DNA of 64,000 bases, taken from positions 1,116,001-1,180,000 of the forward strand of contig NZ_CP136865.1 of assembly GCF_045689245.1 (NCBI RefSeq), read 5' to 3'. Origin of the DNA: Congregibacter brevis (GTDB taxonomy: Bacteria; Pseudomonadota; Gammaproteobacteria; Pseudomonadales; Halieaceae). Below are positions 44,571-53,651 of the stretch, piece after piece. Every line of letters starts with the position of its first letter. The stretch's first letter is position 1. The notes beneath the pieces are model-generated. The model had not been told where the DNA came from. It made no database searches and saw only the letters and a list, made by a program, of their open reading frames with translations. A program made the translations under genes and the position numbers.

Positions 44571-45317
44571 ATGGCCGGACATAGTAAATGGGCCAATATC
44601 AAGCACCGCAAAGCGGCACAGGATGCCAAGCGCGGAAAAGTGTTTACCAAGCTCATCCGCGAGCTGGTTGTAGCCGCTAAGCAAGGGGGTCCGCTGCCCG
44701 AGGATAATCCACGCCTGCGCGCCGCCGTAGACAAGGCCTTGGGTTCCAATATGACCCGCGACACCATTGATAGAGCGATCGCCAGGGGTGCGGGAAACAA
44801 CGAAGCGGATGACGTTGAGGAGCTGACTTACGAGGGTTATGCCTCGGGTGGGGTTGCGGTACTCGTTGAGGTAATGACCGACAACCGCAATCGCACGGTG
44901 GCGGAGGTCCGTCACGCCTTTAGCAAACGCGGTGGAAACCTTGGCACCGATGGTTCGGTCGCCTATCTATTCGAGCGTAAGGGTCAAATTAGCTTTGCCC
45001 CGGGTGCCGATGAAGAGCAGGTAATGGACGTGGCGCTGGAAGCCGGCGCCGAAGATGTCCAAGCAGCAGAAGACGGCTCTATTGAGGTAACCACTGCCTG
45101 GGAGGAACTGTCTGTCGTGAAGACGGCCATGGAGGCTTCCGGTTTGGAGCCCGCTGAGAGCGAGGTCACCATGATCGCTTCCACAACCGTCGCCGTTGAC
45201 GCACGCGGAGCAGATACAGTGATGGGTCTTATTGACGCTCTAGAAGAGCTGGACGATGTTCAGAACGTTTATTCCAACGTCGACATACCGGACGACGTTC
45301 TAGAAGCGATGTCTTAA
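44571..45317 (+). CDS. yebC: YebC/PmpR-family protein (TACO1 family)
   Basis: The 248-residue protein begins MAGHSKWANIKHRK, the universal start of this family, with GGNLGTDGSVAYLF in the centre. Members act as DNA-binding regulators in some species and as ribosome-associated factors in translation of proline-rich stretches. It precedes ruvCAB, the usual gammaproteobacterial order. Confidence 0.95.
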   Translation: MAGHSKWANIKHRKAAQDAKRGKVFTKLIRELVVAAKQGGPLPEDNPRLRAAVDKALGSNMTRDTIDRAIARGAGNNEADDVEELTYEGYASGGVAVLVEVMTDNRNRTVAEVRHAFSKRGGNLGTDGSVAYLFERKGQISFAPGADEEQVMDVALEAGAEDVQAAEDGSIEVTTAWEELSVVKTAMEASGLEPAESEVTMIASTTVAVDARGADTVMGLIDALEELDDVQNVYSNVDIPDDVLEAMS

Positions 45318-45387
45318 ACACGATCTCCTCACGGCGTTTTCCCGGGAGAAATCTAGCGCGCTTTTCAGCCCTCCTGCGCTGGAAACC

Positions 45388-45403
45388 CTGTATATTTATA
45401 CAT
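45388..45403. promoter_or_regulatory. LexA (SOS) box upstream of ruvCAB
   Basis: CTGTATATTTATACAT matches the E. coli-type LexA consensus CTGTATATATATACAG at 14 of 16 positions and lies 40 bases before the ruvC ATG, in the only sizeable gap before ruvCAB. This suggests that the whole Holliday-junction operon, not just ruvAB, is DNA-damage inducible. Confidence 0.7.
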
Positions 45404-45443
45404 ACTATAGGCTCTCGGCACAGCGACCGGTTGGGCGCAGCTC

Positions 45444-45962
45444 ATGGCAATTATTCTAGGTATTGATCCCGGCTCCCAAAAGACGGGTTTCGGTATCATC
45501 AGTACGCTTAACGGCAAGAACAGCTACATCACCAGTGGCGTTATCCGTCTGCCGAAAGGCGCCTTACCTGAGCGGCTGCGGATCATTGCCGAGAGCGTTG
45601 CGGAGCTGGTCGAGCTGCATGGGCCCACGGAGTTATCTGTGGAGCAGGTGTTTCTTGCGAAAAGCGCTGATGCAGCCCTGAAGTTAGGACAGGCCCGAGG
45701 CGCAGCTATCGTGCCCTGCGTGATTCGAGGGCTGGATGTCAGTGAATATTCCGCGCGTCAGATTAAGCAATCCGTGGTAGGTACGGGCGCTGCAGACAAA
45801 GCTCAAGTGCAGCATATGGTCAAAGCCTTGCTCAAGCTTCCCGGCGCGCCTCAGGAGGATGCCGCGGATGCACTGGCGGCGGCACTTTGTCATGCGCATA
45901 CTCGCGATGGCTTGGTTCGAGTGGCAGGCGCTACTGCGATTCGTCGCGGCCGTATGCGCTAG
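45444..45962 (+). CDS. ruvC: Holliday junction resolvase RuvC
   Basis: The 172-residue endonuclease has Asp8 in ILGIDPGS, a Glu in LSVEQVFLAKS, and the acidic pair in EDAADALAAALCH as catalytic carboxylates. It cuts Holliday junctions in concert with RuvAB. First gene after the LexA box. Confidence 0.97.
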   Translation: MAIILGIDPGSQKTGFGIISTLNGKNSYITSGVIRLPKGALPERLRIIAESVAELVELHGPTELSVEQVFLAKSADAALKLGQARGAAIVPCVIRGLDVSEYSARQIKQSVVGTGAADKAQVQHMVKALLKLPGAPQEDAADALAAALCHAHTRDGLVRVAGATAIRRGRMR

Positions 45963-46007
45963 CTAGCCATTTCTTTGGATAAAAAGAGTTAAAAAGGGAC
46001 GCCTAAG

Positions 46008-46616
46008 GTGATCGGTCGAATTTCAGGAACGTTACTGCACAAGCAGCCCCCCGAGATACTCGTGGACGTGGGTGGTGTGGGCTACGAACTCCAGGTACCA
46101 ATGACCACGCTCTTTCAGTTGCCTGCGCTGGGAGAGCTGGTAACGCTGCTGACTCACCACGCCGTGCGGGAAGATGCGCAAACGCTGTATGGCTTTGTTA
46201 GCGAGCGGGATCGCCAGTTGTTTAGACACCTAATCAAGGTCAGTGGTGTCGGCCCCAAGCTCGCACTGACGATACTGTCGGGAATGGATAGCGATCGCTT
46301 TGCCCGGGCAGTGCGAGACGATGACCTCACTGCCTTGGTTGCTTTACCGGGCGTGGGTAAAAAAACCGCAGAAAGACTACTTATTGAAATGCGCGATCGC
46401 CTTTCGGGATGGCTCGAGCAAGCGGGCGACAGCTCTTCTACAGCCGGACAGTTGTCGCCTGCATCGGATAAACTCAGTGATGCTGAGGATGCATTGGTGG
46501 CGCTGGGCTACAAACCTGCTGAAGCTGCGCGTCTGGTGGCTCGCGTAGACAGCGACGCGATTTCCGACAGTGAAGAATTGATACGACTTGCGCTCCGCTC
46601 CACGGTACGCGGTTAG
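46008..46616 (+). CDS. ruvA: Holliday junction branch-migration protein RuvA
   Basis: The 202-residue protein starts MIGRISGTLL, has helix-hairpin-helix motifs (VSGVGPKLALTIL and LPGVGKKTAERL) and a C-terminal domain for RuvB binding after a Ser/Ala linker. It binds four-way junctions and loads RuvB. GTG start, 45 bp after ruvC. Confidence 0.96.
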   Translation: MIGRISGTLLHKQPPEILVDVGGVGYELQVPMTTLFQLPALGELVTLLTHHAVREDAQTLYGFVSERDRQLFRHLIKVSGVGPKLALTILSGMDSDRFARAVRDDDLTALVALPGVGKKTAERLLIEMRDRLSGWLEQAGDSSSTAGQLSPASDKLSDAEDALVALGYKPAEAARLVARVDSDAISDSEELIRLALRSTVRG

Positions 46617-46659
46617 CAATGACGGGCAGCAGTAACTATCAGGCAGGGCACGATTTTTC

Positions 46660-47730
46660 ATGATTGAGACAGACCGTCTAATAGCTCCGGATCCTGTGGG
46701 TGTCGTTGAGGACGCTCAGGATCGCGCTGTTCGGCCAAAATCCTTGGGAGAGTACATCGGTCAGCCCGTCGCTCGAGAGCAGATGGAAATCTTTCTGGCC
46801 GCGGCGAAAGGCCGTGACGAGCCCCTGGATCACACACTTATATTTGGTCCGCCGGGCCTGGGGAAGACAACCCTTGCCAGCATTATCGCCAATGAAATGG
46901 GCGTCTCGCTGAAAACCACTTCGGGTCCAGTGCTGGAAAAGGCCGGAGATATTGCGGCGCTCATGACTAACCTTGAGCCTGGCGATGTGTTGTTTATCGA
47001 CGAGATTCATCGCCTGAGCCCCTTTGTTGAAGAAATCCTCTATCCGGCGATGGAGGACTACCAGCTGGACATCATGATTGGTGAGGGCCCTGCGGCGCGT
47101 TCCATCAAGCTGGATTTACCACCCTTTACCCTCGTCGGTGCCACGACCCGTGCGGGACTACTGACCTCACCTCTGCGAGATCGTTTTGGCATCGTGCAGA
47201 GGCTGGAGTTTTACGCCGTTGATGATCTCGCCGTGATTGTTGCCAGATCAGCGCGAATTCTGGAGATACCCATGGACGAGGCGGGTGCCCGAGAGATCGC
47301 CCGACGTTCGCGGGGTACGCCGCGCATCGCAAACCGCTTGTTGCGCAGGGTCCGGGACTACGCCGAGGTAAAAGGCGATGGCGAGGTCAACGCAGACATT
47401 GCCGATCGCGCTCTCGACTTGCTGAGCGTCGATGCGAAGGGTTTTGATCACCTTGACCGGCGTCTGCTGCTGGCCATGATCGAGAAATTTGATGGGGGTC
47501 CGGTGGGCGTAGACAGTTTGGCCGCCGCCATCTCGGAGGAGCGCGGCACCATCGAAGATGTTCTGGAGCCTTTTTTGATCCAGCAGGGCTATATGATCAG
47601 AACGCCCAGAGGCAGGATGGTGACGCGCTTGGCCTACCAGCATTTCGGCGTGCCGATGCCCAGTGATGAGCGTTCCACCTCACCGTCCACTGACGGACAG
47701 GGTACGTTGCCATTGAGTTCTGGCGAATGA
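46660..47730 (+). CDS. ruvB: Holliday junction DNA helicase RuvB
   Basis: The 356-residue AAA+ motor shows Walker A GPPGLGKTT at 63-71, Walker B FIDEIHRL, the sensor region GATTRAGLLTSPLRDRFG, and a C-terminal winged helix (GYMIRTPRGRM). It drives branch migration with RuvA. The C-terminal about 20 residues are Ser/Pro/Thr-rich and variable. Confidence 0.97.
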   Translation: MIETDRLIAPDPVGVVEDAQDRAVRPKSLGEYIGQPVAREQMEIFLAAAKGRDEPLDHTLIFGPPGLGKTTLASIIANEMGVSLKTTSGPVLEKAGDIAALMTNLEPGDVLFIDEIHRLSPFVEEILYPAMEDYQLDIMIGEGPAARSIKLDLPPFTLVGATTRAGLLTSPLRDRFGIVQRLEFYAVDDLAVIVARSARILEIPMDEAGAREIARRSRGTPRIANRLLRRVRDYAEVKGDGEVNADIADRALDLLSVDAKGFDHLDRRLLLAMIEKFDGGPVGVDSLAAAISEERGTIEDVLEPFLIQQGYMIRTPRGRMVTRLAYQHFGVPMPSDERSTSPSTDGQGTLPLSSGE

Positions 47731-47737
47731 TCACCCC

Positions 47738-48187
47738 ATGAGTGACTTCCCCGTAAATGGTCTTGGGGAATTTTCCCTGCCTATTCGGGTCTACATCGAA
47801 GATACCGATGCAGGCGGGATTGTCTACTACGTGAACTATCTCAAATACATAGAGCGTGCTCGCACGGAGTTCATGCGATCTTTGGGTATGGATCGGGCGG
47901 CTATTTTTAATGACGAGTTAATGTTCGTCGTGAGTGATGTTTCGATCAGCTATCACCGCCCCGCGCTGCTCGATGATGACTTGGAAGCGACAGCTGCGCT
48001 AACAGGCGTGGGCGGTGCATCGTTAAAGCTTAAACAATGTGTGCGTCGGGGCAGCGATTTAGTTGTCGAAGCCGCCGTGTCCTTAGCCTGCGTAAGCCCA
48101 GAAACACTGGCTCCGCGTCGCATACCCAAAGCGATGCTTGCTACACTGCGCGCCGCGCACGATCCTCAAAACGGCCTCGGAGAATGA
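47738..48187 (+). CDS. ybgC: YbgC-type acyl-CoA thioesterase of the Tol-Pal operon
   Basis: The 149-residue hot-dog-fold protein has EDTDAGGIVYYVNYLKYIERAR at about 21-42, carrying the conserved Asp and the YYVNY segment of YbgC thioesterases. It hydrolyses short acyl-CoA or acyl-ACP thioesters and is linked to phospholipid metabolism at the cell envelope. First gene of ybgC-tolQRAB-pal-cpoB. Confidence 0.93.
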   Translation: MSDFPVNGLGEFSLPIRVYIEDTDAGGIVYYVNYLKYIERARTEFMRSLGMDRAAIFNDELMFVVSDVSISYHRPALLDDDLEATAALTGVGGASLKLKQCVRRGSDLVVEAAVSLACVSPETLAPRRIPKAMLATLRAAHDPQNGLGE

Positions 48188-48188
48188 C

Positions 48189-48899
48189 TTGGACGAACTA
48201 AGCCTGGTGGACCTGGTAATGGATGCCGGGATCACTGTAAAACTGGTGATGGCTTTGCTCATGGCGGCATCGGTCACTTCCTGGTACATGATCTTTCAGC
48301 GTTTCTTTTACTTCCGCAGTGCGGGCGAGGAGATGCTGGATTTTGAGGAGCATTTTTGGTCCGGAGTAGATCTTGCACAGCTGTATCGCGAAGGTAACGA
48401 GCGGGCCGCAGATGGCGAAGTTATCATCGGCGTAGAGGGCGTATTCCGAGCTGGGTTTAAAGAATTTTCGCGGCTGGCGCAGCAATCGGATATGGATGCT
48501 GAAGCGATGCTCGAAGGGGCGCGTCGGGCGATGCGCGTTGCGATGATGCGCGAAGAGGAGCGTCTGGAAAAGCACCTGCCGTTTTTGGCGACGGTGGGTT
48601 CTACCAGCCCTTACGTGGGCCTTTTCGGAACCGTCTGGGGCATTATGAATTCTTTCCGCGGACTGGCGAACACCTCTCAAGCGACGCTGGCTACTGTTGC
48701 TCCGGGTATTTCTGAAGCGCTTGTGGCCACGGCCATGGGTCTGTTTGCCGCGATCCCTGCAGTGATGGCTTATAACCGCTTTGCAGCCAAGGTAGACGTT
48801 TATGGCAAGCGCTACGACACTTTTGTGGATGAGTTCTCCAGTATTCTCGGTCGTCAGGCCTATGCCCTGAAATCTCGCCAGAGAGAGGCCAAGCAGTAA
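48189..48899 (+). CDS. tolQ: Tol-Pal system proton-channel protein TolQ
   Basis: The 236-residue protein has three membrane segments, the first near 14-35 (VKLVMALLMAASVTSWYMIF), and the conserved third-helix region VAPGISEALVATAMGLFAAIPAV. With TolR it forms the proton-driven motor that energises TolA. The frame is open upstream into ybgC, but a TTG at 48189 six bases after CGGAG gives an N-terminus and length like E. coli TolQ (230), so that is the start. Confidence 0.94.
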   Translation: MDELSLVDLVMDAGITVKLVMALLMAASVTSWYMIFQRFFYFRSAGEEMLDFEEHFWSGVDLAQLYREGNERAADGEVIIGVEGVFRAGFKEFSRLAQQSDMDAEAMLEGARRAMRVAMMREEERLEKHLPFLATVGSTSPYVGLFGTVWGIMNSFRGLANTSQATLATVAPGISEALVATAMGLFAAIPAVMAYNRFAAKVDVYGKRYDTFVDEFSSILGRQAYALKSRQREAKQ

Positions 48900-49318
48900 T
48901 GCGCCGACGCGCCCGCTTTCGGCCTATGGCCGAGATCAACGTTGTTCCCTACATCGACGTGATGCTCGTGTTGCTGATCATCTTTATGGTGACGGCGCCG
49001 ATGCTCATGCAGGGCGTCAAAGTTGAGCTGCCGCAGGCCAAAACCGAGCCGGTGGATAACCAGGACGCCGAGCCACTCATTGTCTCGATTAACGCGCAGG
49101 GACAGCTGTTTTTGAATGTGGGTGGGCAGGAAGATCAGGTCCTGTCACTCGCAACCGTGCAGCAACGCGTGGGTGCGGTGATCCGTCGTAGCCCCGACAA
49201 GCCCGTATTGGTTTGGGGCGATAAGGCGGTTGCCTACGGCGAAGTAGTCGGGCTCATGGCGGCGCTGCAGGAAGCTGGCGCTCCCGGAGTGGGGTTGGTG
49301 ACAGAGGACCCCCGGTGA
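48899..49318 (+). CDS. tolR: Tol-Pal system protein TolR
   Basis: The 139-residue protein has a charged N-terminus, AEINVVPYIDVMLVLLIIFM as its single membrane segment with the proton-carrying Asp in YIDVM, and a periplasmic ExbD/TolR domain. It couples proton flow through TolQ to TolA. Its ATG overlaps the tolQ stop (TAATG). Confidence 0.95.
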   Translation: MRRRARFRPMAEINVVPYIDVMLVLLIIFMVTAPMLMQGVKVELPQAKTEPVDNQDAEPLIVSINAQGQLFLNVGGQEDQVLSLATVQQRVGAVIRRSPDKPVLVWGDKAVAYGEVVGLMAALQEAGAPGVGLVTEDPR

Positions 49319-50082
49319 ATCGAGACTGGTACAGTCTTGGGCAACTCACTTTACTGCCGATCGCCGGTACGCTGGCACTGCATTTACTGGTTTTAGCCGC
49401 GATCTTGCTGCGTTTTCAGCCCGATAGTGACCCTCGTACCATCGAGGCCAGGGTGCTGCCGCCCACGGCTATAAACGCCACACTTATTGATGCTTCTTCT
49501 TTGAAGCCCAAGAAGCAAGTTCGTAAGACTACGCCGAAGCCCGCGGCAAAGCCTAGGCCCAAGCCTGTGAAAAAGGCTCCGGCCAAAACCACTACGGCCA
49601 CCACTGCTAACAAACCTGCCCCCAGCACGACCACGCCAAAACCCCGCAGCAAAGCGCCAGCTCCGGCCCCCAAGGTCGAGGAAAAACGCATTAGCGCCGA
49701 AGAGCTCGCTGCGATTAGTCGCCGTGAACTTGCCGCTGCTATGGCGGCCGAAGACAGCACACAGGTGGCGGTGACTGCCGAGGAGATGTCCACGAGTTAC
49801 GCCGCACTCATTCGTGACACGGTAGTGAACTACTGGAGTCGTCCGCCCAGTGCTCGCAACGGCATGGAGGCGCTACTGGCGATACAGCTTGTGCCGACCG
49901 GCGAGATCGTTTCGGTGAGCGTACTTCGCTCTAGTGGCAGCGTTGCTTTTGATCGCTCGGCCATGAATGCGGTAGAAAAAGCGGGGAGCTTCCCCGAGCT
50001 GAAAAACTTGCCTGGTCGGGAGTTCGAGAAGACCTTCCGTCGCTTCCAACTTTTGTTTAGACCCGAGGACTTGCGCTACTGA
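49315..50082 (+). CDS. tolA: Tol-Pal system protein TolA (short form)
   Basis: The 255-residue protein has a membrane segment (about 15-33), a Pro/Lys/Thr/Ala-rich stretch (about 63-125) and a C-terminal TonB/TolA-type domain (about 160-255: YAALIRDTVVNYWSRPPSAR). It spans the periplasm and binds TolB and Pal. It is much shorter than E. coli TolA (421) because the long Ala-rich helical domain II is replaced by the Pro/Lys linker. GTG start overlapping tolR. Confidence 0.93.
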   Translation: MNRDWYSLGQLTLLPIAGTLALHLLVLAAILLRFQPDSDPRTIEARVLPPTAINATLIDASSLKPKKQVRKTTPKPAAKPRPKPVKKAPAKTTTATTANKPAPSTTTPKPRSKAPAPAPKVEEKRISAEELAAISRRELAAAMAAEDSTQVAVTAEEMSTSYAALIRDTVVNYWSRPPSARNGMEALLAIQLVPTGEIVSVSVLRSSGSVAFDRSAMNAVEKAGSFPELKNLPGREFEKTFRRFQLLFRPEDLRY

Positions 50083-51368
50083 TGCTTCGCTCACTACTTT
50101 TCTCTTTGCTTTTACTCCCGATGCTGGCAAATGCTCAGCTGGTAATTGAAATCACTCAAGGGGTTGATGACCCCACGCCGGTTGCCGTCGTGCCCTTTGC
50201 CTGGGAGGGCGAAGGTACGGCGCCCGCTGATATGGCGGAGGTGGTGCAGGAAGACTTTCAGCGTAGTGGGCAGTTTTCGCCCGTAGATCGCGCGGATATG
50301 TTGGGTTTTCCCAGTCGTGAGGAGGAGGTTTTTTACCGTGACTGGCGGGCTATAGCGAGCGAATACGTGCTCATCGGGCGTGCTACGGGCGAGGGCGGTC
50401 AGCTGTCTTTGCGCTATGAACTCTATGATGTGCTTCGCCAGACTCGTATTGCCGAAGGCACCTTCGCCGGGCCTGTGGGTGAGGCAAGGATGCTCGCGCA
50501 CCGAGTCTCGGACGCAGTCTACGAAAAGCTCACGGGAATTCCCGGCGCTTTTGCGACACGTTTAATCTATGTATCAGTCACACGTAATCCCACCGGTAAG
50601 GATTATTATCGTCTGACTTTGGCTGATTCCGACGGCGCCCGTCCTATTGTGCTGCTGGAGTCGCGAGAGCCCATCATGTCGCCTAGCTGGGCACCCAATG
50701 GCAAGCAGGTCGCTTACGTGTCTTTTGAGACGGGGCGCCCCGCGATTTTCCGGCAGGTGTTGGCCACCGGTGAGCGAGAGCAGCTCACCAATTTCAGAGG
50801 TCTAAACAGTTCTCCAGCATGGTCCCCTGATGGTAATTCTATGGCCATGGTGCTCTCTAAAGATGGCAGCCCCGATATTTACCTTATGGACATGGCGAGC
50901 CGCCGGCTGACGCGAGTCACTCGACACTATGCGATCGACACTGAGCCCAGCTGGATGCCGGACGGCCGCTCCTTTTTGTTTACATCAGATCGCGGGGGGC
51001 GCCCGCAGATCTATCGCTATGACCTGCGTAGTGGCTTAACCGAGCGTGTGACCTTCGAGGGCAGCTACAATGCCCGGGCTCGTGTGGCTCAGGACGGCCG
51101 AAATGTGGTTCTCGTACATCAGCGTGACGGAGAGTTCCAGATCGCGATCCATGACTTGGTGAGTAATCGCTTACAGGTGCTTACAAATACTGATCTTGAT
51201 GAAAGTCCAAGTATCGCACCTAATGGTTCCATGGTATTGTACGCCACCAAGTATGGTGATCGTGGGATTCTCTCTGCGGTCTCGGTGGATGGCGGCGTTA
51301 AGTTCAGGCTTCCCGCCCGAAGCGGCGATGTACGAGAGCCGGCCTGGTCGCCTTATATGCAGTTTTAG
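50082..51368 (+). CDS. tolB: Tol-Pal system beta-propeller protein TolB
   Basis: The 428-residue periplasmic protein has a signal peptide ending LLPMLANAQ, an N-terminal alpha/beta domain, and WD-like propeller repeats such as MSPSWAPNGKQVAYVSFE and SSPAWSPDGNSMAMVLS. It binds Pal and TolA. It starts at the ATG overlapping the tolA stop. Confidence 0.97.
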   Translation: MLRSLLFSLLLLPMLANAQLVIEITQGVDDPTPVAVVPFAWEGEGTAPADMAEVVQEDFQRSGQFSPVDRADMLGFPSREEEVFYRDWRAIASEYVLIGRATGEGGQLSLRYELYDVLRQTRIAEGTFAGPVGEARMLAHRVSDAVYEKLTGIPGAFATRLIYVSVTRNPTGKDYYRLTLADSDGARPIVLLESREPIMSPSWAPNGKQVAYVSFETGRPAIFRQVLATGEREQLTNFRGLNSSPAWSPDGNSMAMVLSKDGSPDIYLMDMASRRLTRVTRHYAIDTEPSWMPDGRSFLFTSDRGGRPQIYRYDLRSGLTERVTFEGSYNARARVAQDGRNVVLVHQRDGEFQIAIHDLVSNRLQVLTNTDLDESPSIAPNGSMVLYATKYGDRGILSAVSVDGGVKFRLPARSGDVREPAWSPYMQF

Positions 51369-51485
51369 AGCAGTTTTAAGTTCGCAGCATTTTTACCCCA
51401 AATAGACGGAGCAATATCCGCATAAGAGGGGCAAAAAAGCTGGGTTTTACATTGAGTTCAATACCATTTTTGAAGGAAGCACGTC

Positions 51486-52031
51486 ATGAAGCAAATCCCC
51501 GTTGCCGGCAAGGCCCTAACACTGCTGTTCGCTGCGATGTTCCTCGTGGCATGTTCAGGCACCTCTACTAAGGAAGAGGAAGCAGCCGCTGCTGCAGCCG
51601 CTGCTGCTGCCGCAGCCGAAGCTGCCGCCGCTGATGCTGCTCGCGAAGCTGAGCGCCAGGCCGAAGCCGCCGCTGCTGAAGCTCAGCGTGAGATGGAAAA
51701 AGCTGCAATGGCAGCCGGTACCGTCTTTTACTTCGAGTTTGATAGCGCAACGATGACACCTGCTGCTCAGGCTGCAGTAGATGCACACATCGCGTTGCTC
51801 AAGACTAACGATCGCAGCGTGCGCCTTGATGGTCACACTGACGAGCGCGGTACCCGCGACTACAACATGGCTCTGGGCGAGCGTCGTGCGAACGCTGTTC
51901 GCGACTACATGGTAGTCAATGGTGTCGCGAGCTATCGTATCGAGACTGTGAGCTATGGCGAAGAGCAGCCTATAGCCTATGGCAGCGGCGAGAGCAGCTG
52001 GTCTCAAAACCGTCGGGTAGAGCTTAAGTAA
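51486..52031 (+). CDS. pal: Peptidoglycan-associated lipoprotein Pal with poly-Ala linker
   Basis: The 181-residue outer-membrane lipoprotein has lipobox LVAC (Cys23), an unusual linker (about 30-77) with a run of 12 alanines followed by Ala/Glu/Arg-rich sequence that should form a helix, and an OmpA-like domain (about 80-181: LDGHTDERGTRDYNMALGER) that binds meso-diaminopimelate in peptidoglycan. It ties outer membrane to cell wall and to TolB. Preceded by GAAGGAAG. Confidence 0.96.
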   Translation: MKQIPVAGKALTLLFAAMFLVACSGTSTKEEEAAAAAAAAAAAAEAAAADAAREAERQAEAAAAEAQREMEKAAMAAGTVFYFEFDSATMTPAAQAAVDAHIALLKTNDRSVRLDGHTDERGTRDYNMALGERRANAVRDYMVVNGVASYRIETVSYGEEQPIAYGSGESSWSQNRRVELK

Positions 52032-52053
52032 GACAGGTTTTGTTGTTTAGCAG

Positions 52054-52947
52054 ATGTTGAAAGCTATTCCGTTCCATCGAATCGGGCTGACCTCTCTGGT
52101 TGGCCCGATCTCGTTTCTGGCCGCAGCGATATCCTTCTCGGCCGCGGCTCAGGACTATATCGATGTAGAAGCCGAACGTCGGTCGCCGCAGTCAGGATCC
52201 ACGTCTGCTGCACCGGCTGTGAGTTACGGCGTTGGTACAGCGCCTTCGGCGGTATCTTCGTCGGCAAGTAACACACGCTCGCTGCCTCCTCCGTTAGCAC
52301 CCGCCGGCGACAATATTGGTGGTTTGTTCAATCAGGTGCAGCAGCTTCAGCAAGAAGTGATGCGTTTGAACGGACTTGTAGAGCAGCAGGCTTACGAGAT
52401 TCGCACGCTCAAAGAGCAAAGTCTTGAGCGCTATATGGATATCGATCGACGCTTGGCATCGGGTGGTGCTGTGGCCAGCAGTGGTGGATCTGGCAGTGCG
52501 CCGATTACTAATCCTCCAGCAACTACCACAGATACTAGCGGTTCAATGGCAGAGATCGCTGAGCAACCGGGTGAGGGCGACGCGTACCGCGCTGCCTACG
52601 CCTTGGTAAGAGGCCAAGAGTTTGATCAGGCCGTTAGCGCTTTCAACGCCTTTTTGGAGCGTTTTCCTGCGGGGCGTTATGCTCCCAATGCGCACTATTG
52701 GTTGGGTGAGCTTTATCTGGTCACAGATCCAGCAGATCCTGAGGCATCGCGTCAGGCCTTTATGCTGCTTCTGAATCAGTACCCCAATAACGCCAAGATT
52801 CCTGATGCGCTGTATAAGCTGGGTCGCGTGCATTTCATGAAGGGCAATCTAGATAGGTCCCGGGAGTTTTTGAATCGGGCGATACGCGAGTACCCAGACA
52901 GTTCAGCAGCTCGATTGGCGGGCGATTTTCTCGACCAGAATCTCTGA
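52054..52947 (+). CDS. cpoB: Cell-division coordinator CpoB (YbgF)
   Basis: The 297-residue periplasmic protein has a signal peptide (to about SAAAQ), an N-terminal coiled-coil (NQVQQLQQEVMRLNGLVEQQ), a Ser/Gly/Thr-rich linker and C-terminal TPR repeats (AYALVRGQEFDQAVSAF, YPNNAKIPDALYKLGRVHF). CpoB links PBP1B activity to Tol during division. Last gene of the tol-pal operon. Confidence 0.94.
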   Translation: MLKAIPFHRIGLTSLVGPISFLAAAISFSAAAQDYIDVEAERRSPQSGSTSAAPAVSYGVGTAPSAVSSSASNTRSLPPPLAPAGDNIGGLFNQVQQLQQEVMRLNGLVEQQAYEIRTLKEQSLERYMDIDRRLASGGAVASSGGSGSAPITNPPATTTDTSGSMAEIAEQPGEGDAYRAAYALVRGQEFDQAVSAFNAFLERFPAGRYAPNAHYWLGELYLVTDPADPEASRQAFMLLLNQYPNNAKIPDALYKLGRVHFMKGNLDRSREFLNRAIREYPDSSAARLAGDFLDQNL

Positions 52948-52953
52948 TAGGTC

Positions 52954-53634
52954 ATGGGTGCTATCGCAACAGCGGATAGCGTGGTGACGGCCGAGACACT
53001 GCGAATTACCGAAATCTTCTACTCCTTGCAGGGTGAAGCGCGGACGGTAGGCTTACCAACAGTTTTTGTGCGCCTTACTGGCTGCCCGCTGCGCTGTCTC
53101 TATTGCGACACGGAGTATGCGTTTCACGGCGGCGAGATGATGACGCTGGAAAACATCACTTCCCGGGTGGCGCAGTACAAGCCTGCTTTTGTGACCGTGA
53201 CCGGCGGTGAGCCTCTGGCTCAGCCCAATTGCCTGCCACTGCTGTCGATGCTCTGCGATCAAGGCTATGAAGTATCTCTCGAGACCAGCGGCGCCATGCC
53301 CGTTGCCGATGTTGATCCCCGTGTTGTGAAGGTGCTGGATCTGAAAACGCCTGCGTCCGGTGAAGTTGCTCGAAACGACTACGAGAACATCGAGCACCTC
53401 ACCGCCAACGATCAACTGAAGTTTGTGATCTGTGATCGCAATGACTACGAGTGGGCGCGTTTCAAAATCGATGAGTATGCGCTGGTTCCTCGGGTGTCTG
53501 ACGTATTGTTCTCACCAAGTCACGAACAGCTTGCTCCCCGAGAATTGGCTGAGTGGATCCTCGCGGACAATCTACCGGTACGACTGCAATTGCAATTGCA
53601 CAAATTTCTTTGGGACGATGCTCCCGGGCACTGA
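52954..53634 (+). CDS. queE: 7-carboxy-7-deazaguanine synthase QueE
   Basis: The 226-residue radical-SAM enzyme has its cluster cysteines in TGCPLRCLYCDTEYAF and the TVTGGEPLAQ block. It makes 7-carboxy-7-deazaguanine in queuosine (preQ0) synthesis, upstream of QueC, which is encoded next. It follows cpoB by six bases. Confidence 0.95.
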   Translation: MGAIATADSVVTAETLRITEIFYSLQGEARTVGLPTVFVRLTGCPLRCLYCDTEYAFHGGEMMTLENITSRVAQYKPAFVTVTGGEPLAQPNCLPLLSMLCDQGYEVSLETSGAMPVADVDPRVVKVLDLKTPASGEVARNDYENIEHLTANDQLKFVICDRNDYEWARFKIDEYALVPRVSDVLFSPSHEQLAPRELAEWILADNLPVRLQLQLHKFLWDDAPGH

Positions 53635-53651
53635 TGTCAGAGTCGTAATCT

